DNA of 59,718 bases from an uncultured SAR86 cluster bacterium (GCA_902514645.1 CABXRO010000006.1:1-59718); one strand, 5' to 3'. Positions 37,306-47,398 are shown, counted from the stretch's first letter. Notes: generated by a model from the sequence alone, not told the origin. Numbers and translations: made by a program.

Positions 37306-38073
37306 CTAAAAATTGTCTTTCCAATCTCTAATTGCTGCTAGGATTTCAACGGGCTGTAAATTTTTTTTATTAGCATAATTTTCAGCATTATTTTTTACTT
37401 GGTCAATAGAAGTTCTTAAAAAAGGATTAATTTTATTCTCCAAGCTAATGCTCGATGGTAAAGATATTAGGTTGGAATCTCTAAGTAAACTAACTTCTTC
37501 GAAATATTTTTTTAGATCAACATTATCAGGCTCTACCTCTAAAGCAAAAGTTAAATTACTTAATGTATATTCGTGAGTACAATAAACCCTAGTATCTTCT
37601 GGTAAATCAGTAAATTTTTTTAATGAATCAAACATTTGAAGAGGAGTTCCCTCAAACAGTCTTCCACATCCTCCAGAAAAAAGAGTATCTCCACAAAACA
37701 AGGAATCAATATCTTTAGAATAGTAGGCAATATGATCCAGTGTATGTCCTGGAGTCTCAAAAATACGGAATTCGGTATTTAAAATTTTAATAATTGAGTT
37801 TTCTGATAACTCTAAGTCTATTCCATTAATATGACCTCCCGAAGGACCATATACTTTTGGATTCCATTTAGAAGCAAGATCTAATATTCCACCAGTATGA
37901 TCAAAGTGATGATGAGTAATTAATATCGCTTCGAGAGTTAAATTATTTTTGCTTAGAAAATTTTCAACCGCTGATGCATCGCCAGGATCAACCACTGCCA
38001 CTGAATTACCCTCGATAAGAATCCAAATATAGTTATCTGAAAATGCTGGAATAGCTTCTATATTAGATATCAT
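37306..38073 (-). CDS. gloB: Hydroxyacylglutathione hydrolase (glyoxalase II)
   Basis: A 255-residue metallo-beta-lactamase-fold hydrolase with THHHFDHTGG, the PGHTLDH and CGDTLFSGGCGR metal segments and YCTHEYT, all standard for GloB. It hydrolyses S-lactoylglutathione to lactate and glutathione. I chose the ATG at 38073, because MISNIEAIPAFSDNYIW aligns with the normal GloB N-terminus; the longer frame to 38127 would run into rnhA's upstream region. It is divergent from rnhA with 38 bp between. Confidence 0.93.
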   Translation of the reverse strand: MISNIEAIPAFSDNYIWILIEGNSVAVVDPGDASAVENFLSKNNLTLEAILITHHHFDHTGGILDLASKWNPKVYGPSGGHINGIDLELSENSIIKILNTEFRIFETPGHTLDHIAYYSKDIDSLFCGDTLFSGGCGRLFEGTPLQMFDSLKKFTDLPEDTRVYCTHEYTLSNLTFALEVEPDNVDLKKYFEEVSLLRDSNLISLPSSISLENKINPFLRTSIDQVKNNAENYANKKNLQPVEILAAIRDWKDNF

Positions 38074-38111
38074 TTTTAAAGTAATATTAACATCTATCTC
38101 TTTTCTTATAG

Positions 38112-38552
38112 ATGTCTGAAAATACAATTAAGATTTTTACAGATGGAGCCTGTAAAGGCAATCCTGGATTAGGTGGCTGGGGAGCTCTTATTATTGTAGA
38201 TGGAATAGAGAAAGAAATTTACGGGGGCAGTTTCAACACAACAAACAATAAAATGGAGCTGATTGCAACTATAAAGGCATTGAAGTTTTTTAAAGATCCT
38301 AAAATTATTGAACTTTATACAGATTCAAAATACGTTAAAGACGGAATTACTGAATGGATTATAAATTGGAAAAAAAATGGCTGGAAAAATGCTTCAAAAA
38401 AACCAGTCAAAAACTCAGAACTGTGGAAAGAGCTTGACCAAATGACAAATCATCATAAAGTTAGTTGGTTTTGGGTGAAAGGTCATAGTAACCATAGAGA
38501 AAATGATATTGCCGATGCTTTAGCTAATAAAGGAATAGATGAGTTGATATGA
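38112..38552 (+). CDS. rnhA: Ribonuclease HI
   Basis: A 146-residue RNase HI with the carboxylate set Asp11 (IFTDGACKGNPG), Glu49 (KMELIA), Asp71 (LYTDSKYV) and Asp135, plus the His125 loop (VKGHSNH). It removes RNA from RNA-DNA hybrids. It overlaps dnaQ by 4 bp (ATGA), the classic rnhA-dnaQ pairing, here co-directional rather than divergent as in E. coli. Confidence 0.95.
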   Translation: MSENTIKIFTDGACKGNPGLGGWGALIIVDGIEKEIYGGSFNTTNNKMELIATIKALKFFKDPKIIELYTDSKYVKDGITEWIINWKKNGWKNASKKPVKNSELWKELDQMTNHHKVSWFWVKGHSNHRENDIADALANKGIDELI

Positions 38553-39229
38553 GACAAATAGTTTTAGATACAGAAACGACAGGTTTAGATATTGCTAACG
38601 ACCATAGAATCATAGAAATTGCTGGAGTCGAATTAGTGAATAGAAAATTAACAAAAAATTCTTATCAAATTTACTTGAATCCGGAGAGAACAGTTGGACC
38701 ATCTTTTAAGATTCATGGACTATCAGATGATTTTTTATCTGATAAACCACTCTTTAAAGACGTTTATCAAGATTTTTTAGATTTTATTAAAGACTCAGAA
38801 TTATTAATTCACAATGCTGAATTCGATGTGGGATTTTTAAATCATGAGCTAAAACTTGCAGATATTGATATAAACATCGAAGCTCATGTAAGTAAAATTA
38901 CAGACACCTTATCAATTGCAAGAGAAAAACATCCAGGCCAAAGAAATAGCCTAGAAGTTCTTACAGACAGATATCAAATATCCGGTTATGACAGAAGTTA
39001 CCATGGGGCTTTGATTGATTCCGAAATTTTAGCTGATGTATATCTTGCTATGACAGGAGGCCAAAAAGATTTAGGATTTGATGATAATTCTTCAAAAGAA
39101 TTTAAATCAAAATCTTTTAATGGAACATCAAACGATTTCAATTTAGTAAAAATTCAAGCTTCAGTAGATGATGTTAATCATCATAAAATTTATCTAAATT
39201 CCTTAAACATAGACCATGATAATAACTAG
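38549..39229 (+). CDS. dnaQ: DNA polymerase III epsilon subunit (3'-5' exonuclease)
   Basis: A 226-residue DEDDh exonuclease: ExoI motif DTETTGLD with Asp7 and Glu9, ExoII around NAEFDVGFLN, and the ExoIII His-Asp region (YHGALIDSEIL). It proofreads for the replicative polymerase. It overlaps rnhA by 4 bp and gltX by 14 bp, so the three form a tightly packed operon. Confidence 0.94.
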   Translation: MRQIVLDTETTGLDIANDHRIIEIAGVELVNRKLTKNSYQIYLNPERTVGPSFKIHGLSDDFLSDKPLFKDVYQDFLDFIKDSELLIHNAEFDVGFLNHELKLADIDINIEAHVSKITDTLSIAREKHPGQRNSLEVLTDRYQISGYDRSYHGALIDSEILADVYLAMTGGQKDLGFDDNSSKEFKSKSFNGTSNDFNLVKIQASVDDVNHHKIYLNSLNIDHDNN

Positions 39230-40577
39230 ATTTGCTCCAAGCCCAACCGGACATTTACATTTGGGTGGAGCAAGAACCGCACTATTTTCTTATTTATTTG
39301 CTAAAGCAAATAAGGGAAAGTTTCTTCTAAGGTTTGAGGATACAGATAAAGAGCGTTCCAAAGAAGAATATGTTGAATCTATTCTCAAATCTCTTGACTG
39401 GATGAAAATTAAACTGGATTCAGATCCTGTTTATCAATCTAGATTGGTAAATAAACATAAAGAACTCGCATTTGACCTTTATAAAAAAGGGTTTGCATAT
39501 GCTTGTGATTGTAATGAGAAAACTCTTACTAAGATGAGAGAAGAACAAATAGCTAAGAGACAAAAACCTAAGTACAACGGGTTGAATAGAAATAGAAATA
39601 TAAAATACGAAGAAGGTATGGTTTTAAGATTTAAATTTCCTCTAAAGGGAGTATCAAAATTTAATGATTTAATTTTAGGCGATATCGCTATAAATAATAA
39701 AGAATTTGACGATTTTATAATTTTAAGAAGTGATGGGTCTCCAACTTATAATTTTTCTGCCGCTGTTGATGATATGGATATGAATATTACAACTGTAATA
39801 AGAGGTGACGATCATATTACTAATACGCATAAACAAATTAATGTACTTGATGCATTGGGCGCGACAATTCCTAGCTATGCACATCTACCCATGGTTTTAG
39901 CTGAATCAGGTAAAAGACTTTCTAAAAGAGATGGAGCAAAAGATATCTTGGATTATAAAAAGGACGGTTATTTAAGCGACGCTTTAATAAATTATCTAGT
40001 ACGATTAGGATGGTCTTACGGAGAAGAAGAAATATTTTCTTTAGATAAGCTTACAAAAATATTCAAACTAGACCATGTAAATTCTTCTCCATCAAAATAT
40101 TCTCAAGATCTTTTAGATTGGTATAACAACAAATATTTAAATCTTTTAACATCCGAAGAATTAATATTAAAAGTTAAAGAAAATTCAGGAACTGATTTCA
40201 ATCAAATTGACAAAGGCGATTTAGCCATCTCTTTACTAGCTAAAGGAGCAAATTCTTTAAATCAGATTTCAGATGAATCAATTTATTTTTTCGAAGAACC
40301 TAAAATTAAGTTCGATTCTCTTAATATCGATACTAACAAAAGAAAATTATTTGCTGAATTTAACAAGCAGCTAAAAGAGATAGATTTTGAAAAAATTTCA
40401 ATTGAAAGATATATCAAAGAATTTTTGCAAGCAAATGATCTTAAATTTCCTGAATTGGGCAAACCTTTGAGAATAATCTTGACCGGAAAAGAGAATGCAC
40501 CATCCATTTCTGAACTTTTATTAATATTAGGTAAAGAAACTTCTTTAAAAAGGATAGAATATAGTTTGGATGATTGA
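39216..40577 (+). CDS. gltX: Glutamyl-tRNA synthetase
   Basis: A 453-residue class I synthetase with the HIGH motif as HLHL in [15 protein letters not shown] and the KMSKS motif as KRLSKRDGA (~231-239). A helical anticodon-binding region follows. It charges tRNA-Glu, and in organisms lacking GlnRS also tRNA-Gln. The start lies 14 bp inside dnaQ. Its 3' end overlaps ycaR by 8 bp. Confidence 0.94.
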   Translation: MIITRFAPSPTGHLHLGGARTALFSYLFAKANKGKFLLRFEDTDKERSKEEYVESILKSLDWMKIKLDSDPVYQSRLVNKHKELAFDLYKKGFAYACDCNEKTLTKMREEQIAKRQKPKYNGLNRNRNIKYEEGMVLRFKFPLKGVSKFNDLILGDIAINNKEFDDFIILRSDGSPTYNFSAAVDDMDMNITTVIRGDDHITNTHKQINVLDALGATIPSYAHLPMVLAESGKRLSKRDGAKDILDYKKDGYLSDALINYLVRLGWSYGEEEIFSLDKLTKIFKLDHVNSSPSKYSQDLLDWYNNKYLNLLTSEELILKVKENSGTDFNQIDKGDLAISLLAKGANSLNQISDESIYFFEEPKIKFDSLNIDTNKRKLFAEFNKQLKEIDFEKISIERYIKEFLQANDLKFPELGKPLRIILTGKENAPSISELLLILGKETSLKRIEYSLDD

Positions 40578-40752
40578 TCAAAAATTATTAGAAATTCTGG
40601 TTTGTCCAAAGACACATTCGTCTCTTGTGCTTCTTGGAGATGAATTGATCAGTAAAGAAGCTAAATTGGCTTTTCCAATTAGAGATGGCATTCCTATCAT
40701 GCTCATAAATGAAGCAAGAGAGTTATCACAAGAAGAGCTTTCTAAGCTTTAA
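40570..40752 (+). CDS. ycaR: Trm112/UPF0434-family protein (YcaR-like)
   Basis: A 60-residue protein with the family pattern LLEILVCP near the start and [13 protein letters not shown] in the middle. Only one cysteine remains where E. coli YcaR has a CxxC pair; a CPxTx form is, as I recall, also common in alphaproteobacteria, so this is likely functional. Its role in bacteria is unclear; in eukaryotes Trm112 activates methyltransferases. It overlaps gltX by 8 bp and shares the TTAA stop with the converging hydrolase. Confidence 0.85.
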   Translation: MIDQKLLEILVCPKTHSSLVLLGDELISKEAKLAFPIRDGIPIMLINEARELSQEELSKL

Positions 40753-42038
40753 TCTTCAGAGGCAAGATCTCTTTTTAATTCATTAGATGATAATGCGGCA
40801 TGATTCAATATATTCCTTGCCATAGAGGAGTCCTGAATTTTAGAAAAAGATGTATAAATTTCTTTTCTGGCGGCGTGAAGCTTTTTATTTTGTTTGTCAG
40901 CATAATAAGCTACTTCAATAAGGTGAGCTGCTAATTCAAGCTTTTTTTTACTTAAATTTTCAAGCGCTTTATCGATTATCGAATCTATACCCCCGCAAAG
41001 ATTTACCCATTCTTTAGCTTCATTTTCTCTTGTGTCAGGTAACAGTCTGTCGTATTCTCCATCCCACCAACCACCATATCTTTTCCAAATCATTTTTATT
41101 AAAAATTTAGGATCATCATATACCGGTCTTAACCAAGGTTTTTTTTGAATTTCAGAGGGTATTTTCACTTGATGAAAAATTTCATTTAAAGATTTACCTT
41201 GATTCATAAGTTTGAGTGTGTCTTTTTCTAAATCTTCCAAAAAATTAGCTGTTGTGGATAAAGCTTCTTGTATTCTCTCTTTTCCAAAAATAGGAAATCC
41301 ATGACCAGGAATCATAATTTCAGCATTTTTTTTCATCATATTTTTCAAAGCCATCGACCAATCGCTTATATATCTTTGAACTTTTTGTGGGTTGCCACCA
41401 TTTGGTATTGCCCAAATGAATAAATCACCCGGCGCTAAAATCTTTCTTTCAGGAATAAAAACCCAAGTATGATCGTCTGTTTCGCCTCTTCCATGAAACA
41501 ATTCAAAAGTACAACTTCCCAAAGTGAAAGAAGTATTTTCTTCGTATGTAATATCTGGATAACGGTATTCTTCCGGCCACTTAAAATGAGGAACATTTAT
41601 GGCAAACTGCCTTCGGTTAATCGCCGTATTCCATCCAAGAGTTTTTTTATATCGATCTAAATGTTCAGGTAATAATTTATGACTATAAACAACAGGACGC
41701 GTACGATTTGATTGATTAGCATCTTCATCAAACCTCTGAGTACCAAAAATATGATCAACATGATGATGTGTGAAAATGGCAGCTTTGACATCTTCTTCTG
41801 GACGCCACTTATTAATTTCATTGTAAGCAGAATCAATATCTAAATGACTTCCGGAATCTATCATTACTAATCCATCTTTTGTATCGACTATATAAAAGCC
41901 TGCTATGCCTTTGAGACCTAGTAAATTTTCAGCTAGCTCAGTTGAACCCTCATAAAAGGTGTGAACTGGATGATGCTCAAATTTTGTATCCAATTCACCT
42001 TTCCATGCAAGTTCTGATAATTCTTTTAAATTGTTCAT
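40749..42038 (-). CDS. Alkylsulfatase-like metallo-beta-lactamase-fold hydrolase
   Basis: A ~429-residue protein with the binuclear zinc motif THHHVDH, the GRGETDDH segment, PGDLFIW and IPGHG, followed by the dimerisation region [13 protein letters not shown] found in SdsA/BDS1 alkylsulfatases. It is shorter than SdsA1 (about 650 residues) and lacks the C-terminal SCP2-like domain, so desulfation of alkyl sulfates is a family guess. There is no signal peptide. Another in-frame ATG at 42050 exists; I prefer 42038, behind GGGGA. It is divergent from the CoA-transferase gene. Confidence 0.8.
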   Translation of the reverse strand: MNNLKELSELAWKGELDTKFEHHPVHTFYEGSTELAENLLGLKGIAGFYIVDTKDGLVMIDSGSHLDIDSAYNEINKWRPEEDVKAAIFTHHHVDHIFGTQRFDEDANQSNRTRPVVYSHKLLPEHLDRYKKTLGWNTAINRRQFAINVPHFKWPEEYRYPDITYEENTSFTLGSCTFELFHGRGETDDHTWVFIPERKILAPGDLFIWAIPNGGNPQKVQRYISDWSMALKNMMKKNAEIMIPGHGFPIFGKERIQEALSTTANFLEDLEKDTLKLMNQGKSLNEIFHQVKIPSEIQKKPWLRPVYDDPKFLIKMIWKRYGGWWDGEYDRLLPDTRENEAKEWVNLCGGIDSIIDKALENLSKKKLELAAHLIEVAYYADKQNKKLHAARKEIYTSFSKIQDSSMARNILNHAALSSNELKRDLASED

Positions 42039-42106
42039 TATTTTCCCCATTGAATATGTCTACGAGACGAAGTATCTTAATTATAGATAATTTCAGGAGG
42101 AAGAGA

Positions 42107-43243
42107 ATGAGTTATAGCAAACCATTAGAGGGAGTAAAAATTGTTGAAATTTCTACAATCGTCACAGCCTCATTAGCAACTATGATGATGGCTGATCAAG
42201 GTGCTGAAGTAGTAAAAATTGAACAATCTGGTATTGGAGATCCTATGCGCTACTTGGGAACGCAGAAAGGCGGGATATCTGCATTGTTTGCAAGCTGCAA
42301 CAGAGGTAAAAAATCAATAGATTTAAATTTAAAAGAGAAAAATGATTTAGAAATAGTTAAAAAACTAATTTCCAATGCAGATATTTTAATAAATAACTTT
42401 AGGCCAGGCGTCATGGAAAAAATAGGTATTGGAGAGAATGATTGTAAAAAAATAAATAACAAATTAATTTATGCTTCTATAAATGGCTTTGGTAATTCAG
42501 GTCCTTACTCCACTGCACCAGCATATGATCATGTTGTGCAGGCTATGGCAGGAGCTACAGATATTCAATCTGATTTAGATGAACCGGCTTATATAAAAAC
42601 ACTCTTGTGCGATAAGATTACTGCTTATACAGTTTGTCAGTCTTTATCATCTGCTCTTTTTAAAAGAGAAAGAACTGGCATTGCTGATCGTCTAAACTTA
42701 TCAATGATTGATTCAGCAGTTTTTTTTCTTTGGCCAGATGGCATGATGAATCATACTTTATTAGATGATGACGTGGTAACGTTGCCTCCTTTAACAAAGT
42801 CCTACAGTCTTTATAAATGCAAAGATGGTTTTCTTTCAATTGCGGCTTTATCCGATGCTCAATGGTTTGGAATTTTCAGAGCTTTAGGTTTACCGGAATA
42901 CATCGAAGATGAAAGATTCAATAACGCCTTTGCCAGAAGCGAGAATATGGTTGAATTGGTTAAATCTTTGACAATTTTTGAATCAATAACAGTGGATGAT
43001 GCTCTTGCAAAATTACAGAAGGAAGATGTACCTTGCTCTAAAACAATTTCTTTAGATGAATTAATGACACATCCTCAGATCGAAGCAAATAATCTTATAA
43101 AATCTATAAACAGTAATTGGCAAGGAATGGTTCGGGCATTAAGATATCCAACTAAATTTGATGATAATGAATTGTTTAATGATAAACCTGCCCCAGCATT
43201 GGGTGAACATAAACAAGAGATCATAGAATCTATAAGTAATTGA
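42107..43243 (+). CDS. CaiB/BaiF-family (class III) CoA transferase
   Basis: A 378-residue class III CoA transferase: LEGVKIVEIS near the N-terminus, ADQGAEVVKIEQ, and NFRPGVMEKIG are family signatures, with the catalytic Asp expected in the middle third. It moves CoA between carboxylic acids. The frame is open from 41942, but the ATG at 42107 is preceded by a strong AGGAGGAAGAG ribosome site. The stop overlaps the TTG start of the next gene as TTGA, so CoA transferase and symporter are coupled. Confidence 0.88.
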   Translation: MSYSKPLEGVKIVEISTIVTASLATMMMADQGAEVVKIEQSGIGDPMRYLGTQKGGISALFASCNRGKKSIDLNLKEKNDLEIVKKLISNADILINNFRPGVMEKIGIGENDCKKINNKLIYASINGFGNSGPYSTAPAYDHVVQAMAGATDIQSDLDEPAYIKTLLCDKITAYTVCQSLSSALFKRERTGIADRLNLSMIDSAVFFLWPDGMMNHTLLDDDVVTLPPLTKSYSLYKCKDGFLSIAALSDAQWFGIFRALGLPEYIEDERFNNAFARSENMVELVKSLTIFESITVDDALAKLQKEDVPCSKTISLDELMTHPQIEANNLIKSINSNWQGMVRALRYPTKFDDNELFNDKPAPALGEHKQEIIESISN

Positions 43244-44580
43244 ATCCATTATCTAATAGACAAAGAATCGGCTACGGAATCGGTGATATTGCTATATGCT
43301 TTTATTGGTCAGGAGTTGGTCTTTATCTTTTATATTTTTATACAGATATTGTGGGAATCACTCCTTATTTAGCTGGATGGATATATGCTCTTGGCATTGC
43401 TTGGGATGCAATTACTGACCCATTTATGGGTTATTTAGCAGAAAGAACTTCCTCAAAGAGAGGTAAATATCGACCATATATTTATTTTGGAACGATTCCT
43501 CTAGCTCTATCTTTTGTTCTATTATTTTGGGTACCACCTTTTTCAGGATTATCCCTATTTTTATGTTTGTTAATTATTAATGTTTTTCATCGGACTTGTT
43601 TTACGATTGTAAGCGTTCCTTATTCTTCTTTAACTCCAAGAATAACTTCTGATAGTGAAGAAAGAACAAAGTTGACTACAGCAAGGATGATAGGAGCATC
43701 TTTTGGAACGTTATTAATGTCATCTTTAGGTTTTCCAATAATTAATTACTTTGGTCAAAACGATGAATCTCTTGGAATAATTTATTTATCAAGCTTTGCT
43801 GCTTTTTTTGCTGTAATTATTCTCTACATTACTTATTCATCTGTTAAAGAATCCTCGACCGAAGAAGTAAAGGAAATTTATCCTTCAATATCAAAAATAA
43901 TTTTATCAATTTTAAAAAATTACCCTTTCTGGATAGTCTTTTCTTCAATCTTAATCTTAGGTTCTACTACAATAATGTTTAATAAAAATTTAATTTATTA
44001 CATAAAATATGGTTTGGACTTACATAGTTATCAAGGATTGGTTTTAGGCCTTAGCGGGTTGAGTAGTTTTGGATCAATTCCTTTTTGGTCATACGTATCT
44101 TTAAAAATTGGTAAAAGAAATACATGGCAAATATCTATGTCCTTGCTTCTTCTTGCATTTGCTTTATTTTATTTTTATCAAATAAACTCATTGCTAGAAT
44201 TGATTGTTATAGTTTGTCTGATAGGCTTAGCTTCAGGAGCGGGGGGCGTATTATTTTGGTCAATGTTGCCTGACACCATAGAATACGGTGAGTGGAAATC
44301 GGGTATTAGAAGTGAGTCGTCTTTATATGGATTTATGACATTTGCTCAAAAATCGTCTATTGCTGTTGCCGCCTTAATACTAGGAGTTTTATTAACCTCA
44401 ATTAACTTTACTCCAAACGAAGTTCAAACTCTTGACACTCTTTCTAGTTTGAAAAATATTATGTCTTTAATACCTGCATCAGGTATCGCTATTTCTATCT
44501 TCTTAATGTATTTTTATCCAATAAATTCCGAATATCACAAAAAATTACTTATCAATATTGAGGCAAGAAAAAATGGTTAA
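43240..44580 (+). CDS. GPH-family (MelB-like) major facilitator symporter
   Basis: A 446-residue transporter with 12 membrane segments and GPH signatures: YGIGDIA near the N-terminus, the AWDAITDPFMGYLAERT loop with conserved acidic residues, and TIEYGEWKSG in the second half. GPH proteins import sugars, glycosides or other organics with Na+ or H+. The start is TTG in a TTGA overlap with the CoA-transferase stop. A second GPH gene lies at the window end. Confidence 0.85.
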   Translation: MNPLSNRQRIGYGIGDIAICFYWSGVGLYLLYFYTDIVGITPYLAGWIYALGIAWDAITDPFMGYLAERTSSKRGKYRPYIYFGTIPLALSFVLLFWVPPFSGLSLFLCLLIINVFHRTCFTIVSVPYSSLTPRITSDSEERTKLTTARMIGASFGTLLMSSLGFPIINYFGQNDESLGIIYLSSFAAFFAVIILYITYSSVKESSTEEVKEIYPSISKIILSILKNYPFWIVFSSILILGSTTIMFNKNLIYYIKYGLDLHSYQGLVLGLSGLSSFGSIPFWSYVSLKIGKRNTWQISMSLLLLAFALFYFYQINSLLELIVIVCLIGLASGAGGVLFWSMLPDTIEYGEWKSGIRSESSLYGFMTFAQKSSIAVAALILGVLLTSINFTPNEVQTLDTLSSLKNIMSLIPASGIAISIFLMYFYPINSEYHKKLLINIEARKNG

Positions 44581-46561
44581 ATGGGGAGTAATCAGTACAG
44601 GAACAATTTCTAAGGCTTTTTGTGACTCTATTAGATATTCCAAAGAAGGAGAATTATTTGCAGTTGCAAGTAGATCTTCTAAAAATCTAAAACATTTTTC
44701 TGATAAATATGGTGTAAGTACTTATGATTCATATGATGCTTTATTAAATGATTCTTCAATAGATGCTATTTATATTGGTACACCACATAACAGCCATTTT
44801 GATTTAAGTCTAAAAACTCTCAGAAGCGGTAAACATCTTCTGTGTGAAAAACCTATGACGATGAATTCAACAGAGGCAATGATTCTGCTAAATGAATCGA
44901 GAAGACTTAATTTGTTTTTTATGGAAGCTTTTATGTATAGATGCCACCCACTTACTCATAAAATGATTGAACTAGTTAAACAGGAATTTACTAACCAGGA
45001 AGTATTGATAGAGTCTTCTTTTGGCTTTATTGCAGATGTTGATGAAAAACATCGTCTTAAAAATCCAGAATTAGGTGGAGGTTCCATTCTAGATATAGGT
45101 TGCTATCCATTATCTATGGCTAGATTGATAGCAGGTAATTTACTTGGAAATCCCTTTGCAGATCCTCTTGCAATATCTGCATCCGGAGAACTATCTCCAA
45201 ATAATATTGATTTGAATGCAAAAGCAGAGCTAGAATTTAGTCCAAAAATTAAAGCTTCAATCAAATCAGCAATTAATGAAGAATACGAAAATTCGTTAAA
45301 AGTTTCATCTGGTAACAAGCACATTTTTGTAAAAGAGCCATGGCACTGTGGCCAATTTCAAGGACAAAAAGCAGAAATTAAAATTGTAGAAAATAATCAA
45401 GAGAAAGTTATCGAAGTAATAGATGATACGGGTCTATTTACTCGAGAAATTGATGAAGCTAGTTCTTGTATTAATGCAAAAAAAATTGAATCTTCATTTA
45501 TGCCTCATGCTGATTCTTTAAGTAATTCGATTTGGCTTGATAAATGGCTGAACGAATTAAAAGTAGTTTATCCTGCTAACTCAATAAATAAATCGTCACT
45601 AAAAAGTTCAGTTTTTTTAAAACCATCAAAAGATTTAAACTCATTAAAAATTCCTGAATTGGATAAAGAAATTTCTCCAATAGTTTTCGGGTGTGATAAC
45701 CAGATAAACGAAGTCCATGCGTTTGCCATGTTTGATTATTACTACAGCAAGGGCGGCAGGGTTTTTGATACTGCCTATATTTATAATCATGGATTGAGTG
45801 ATAAATATTTAGGTGATTGGATAAACTCTAGAAACTTAAAAGATGTTGTTGCTCTGGGCAAAGGCGCTCACACTCCTGATTGCTTTCCTGAAAAAATTAG
45901 ACCTCAAATTGAAGAATCGCTCTCTAGGGGCAATATTGATAAGTTAGATATTTACTGTTTGCATCGAGATAATCTTGATGTTCCTGTAACTGAATTTATC
46001 GATGCTCTTAATGAGTGTAAGAAAGAGGGATTAATTGATGTGTTAGGTGCATCTAATTGGGAACTAGAGCGTTTTAAATTGGCAAATGACTATGCAAATG
46101 AACACGAAAAAGCTGGCTTCAAAGTTTTAAGTAACAATTTTAGTTTAGCTAAAATGATTGATCCTGTTTGGCCTGGATGTTTTTCTTGTGACGAGACTTA
46201 TCTTAAATATCTCAAGGATAATAATATCCATCTTTTTCCCTGGTCTTCGCAAGCGAGAGGTTTTTTTGTCAATCAAGTTGAATTTGCTGCGAATGAACAT
46301 TTTGCTAATCCGACAAATGAAGAAGAAAAAAGAGTTTGGCATGATGAGCTTAATCTTGCTCGAAGAGAGAGAGCTATCGAGTTAGCTAAAAAAAAGGGTT
46401 GTCAACCAATCCAAATTGCTCTTTCTTATGTAGTAAACTTTGAAATATCTGCCTATCCTTTAGTTGGGCCAAGAAATTTTTTCGAGCTAGACAGTTGTAT
46501 TGAGGCAACAAATATTAAGCTATCAACGGAAGATCTGAGATACCTTGAAAGAGGTAACTAG
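44573..46561 (+). CDS. Fused Gfo/Idh/MocA oxidoreductase and aldo/keto reductase
   Basis: One uninterrupted 662-residue frame joins two oxidoreductase folds. The N-terminal half (to ~340) is a Gfo/Idh/MocA enzyme with WGVISTGTIS and the CEKPM motif with its catalytic lysine. From ~355 a TIM-barrel aldo/keto reductase follows, with VFDTAYIY (catalytic Tyr), HRDN and GASNWE segments. Both families use NAD(P) and act on sugars or polyols, so the fusion could pair two redox steps on one substrate. The ATG at 44573 overlaps the symporter by 8 bp and follows a GAGG site. It is cotranscribed with the symporter and CoA transferase. Confidence 0.85.
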   Translation: MVKWGVISTGTISKAFCDSIRYSKEGELFAVASRSSKNLKHFSDKYGVSTYDSYDALLNDSSIDAIYIGTPHNSHFDLSLKTLRSGKHLLCEKPMTMNSTEAMILLNESRRLNLFFMEAFMYRCHPLTHKMIELVKQEFTNQEVLIESSFGFIADVDEKHRLKNPELGGGSILDIGCYPLSMARLIAGNLLGNPFADPLAISASGELSPNNIDLNAKAELEFSPKIKASIKSAINEEYENSLKVSSGNKHIFVKEPWHCGQFQGQKAEIKIVENNQEKVIEVIDDTGLFTREIDEASSCINAKKIESSFMPHADSLSNSIWLDKWLNELKVVYPANSINKSSLKSSVFLKPSKDLNSLKIPELDKEISPIVFGCDNQINEVHAFAMFDYYYSKGGRVFDTAYIYNHGLSDKYLGDWINSRNLKDVVALGKGAHTPDCFPEKIRPQIEESLSRGNIDKLDIYCLHRDNLDVPVTEFIDALNECKKEGLIDVLGASNWELERFKLANDYANEHEKAGFKVLSNNFSLAKMIDPVWPGCFSCDETYLKYLKDNNIHLFPWSSQARGFFVNQVEFAANEHFANPTNEEEKRVWHDELNLARRERAIELAKKKGCQPIQIALSYVVNFEISAYPLVGPRNFFELDSCIEATNIKLSTEDLRYLERGN

Positions 46562-46564
46562 TTT

Positions 46565-47398
46565 TTAAATCGCAGCAAGTGTTATGCGATGCAATAGTCT
46601 ATCGTAACCATCGTAACCACCCATTGCCTGGTGCATAACAGTCCGATTGTCCCACATGATTAACATATCTTCGTTCCAGACATGCTCATAAACAAATTGA
46701 TCTTGAATCATGTGTTCATAAAGCTCCCATAAAAGCTGTTGAGATTCGTCTTCTGAGAAACCCTCGATGTTGATGGTATACACAGGATTAATAAATAAGC
46801 ATTCTTTTTTGGTTTCAGGATGAATTTTTATCATTGGATGAGAGAAAGTAGCTTTAGCATCCTCAGACGGTAGGATTTTCATTGAGCGCTTTTCTTTTTC
46901 GAGAGCATAAAAGCCATCGTCGGCATAAGGAATTTTTGCAGAATGAATTACTTTGAGATTCCTTAATTTATCTTTCATCTCCTTTGGTAGAGCAGCGAAG
47001 GCTTTTTCAGTATTAGCAAACAAAGTATTGCCTCCAACTGGAGGTATAATTTTTGAATGCAATAACGTCGCAGAAGGGGGTTTTTTCATGAAAGACCAGT
47101 CCGAATGCCATGTTCCTCCAAATGGTGTGGCCTTTTCATTAGCACTTCTCTTTATTTCAGCAATATTTGGATAATCTGGTAGAGATGAAATAAATGGATC
47201 ATCTCCAAAATTGCCAAAGCTTAAGGCAAAGTCTTTAAATTCATCATGAGATAAAGGAAGTTTAGGAAAAACAATCAAACCATATTCCACCCATTTAGAT
47301 CTTAAAAAAGCTACATTTTCTGCTGTCAAATCGGATAGCGAAAACTCAGTGACTTCTACTCCAATACCATTTTTAGATAAATTCTCATTTACTCTCAT
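46565..47398 (-). CDS. TauD/TfdA-family Fe(II)/2-oxoglutarate dioxygenase
   Basis: A 277-residue dioxygenase with the iron-binding facial triad: His and Asp in GTWHSDWSF and the distal His in NRTVMHQAMGGY, followed by the Arg of LLHRITL that binds 2-oxoglutarate. Relatives hydroxylate taurine, alkyl sulfates or aromatic ethers; the substrate is not readable. It is the second gene of a minus-strand pair and overlaps the upstream serine hydrolase gene by 14 bp. Confidence 0.9.
   Translation of the reverse strand: MRVNENLSKNGIGVEVTEFSLSDLTAENVAFLRSKWVEYGLIVFPKLPLSHDEFKDFALSFGNFGDDPFISSLPDYPNIAEIKRSANEKATPFGGTWHSDWSFMKKPPSATLLHSKIIPPVGGNTLFANTEKAFAALPKEMKDKLRNLKVIHSAKIPYADDGFYALEKEKRSMKILPSEDAKATFSHPMIKIHPETKKECLFINPVYTINIEGFSEDESQQLLWELYEHMIQDQFVYEHVWNEDMLIMWDNRTVMHQAMGGYDGYDRLLHRITLAAI

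Noticed and set aside
40570-40752. YcaR-like gene as a pseudogene because of lost cysteines
   Set aside because: The frame is intact, the conserved core is kept, and CPxT-type variants occur in other proteobacteria as far as I recall.
41942-42106. Extended N-terminus of the CaiB-type CoA transferase
   Set aside because: The extension overlaps the divergent hydrolase gene and has no homology, while the ATG at 42107 has a strong ribosome site.
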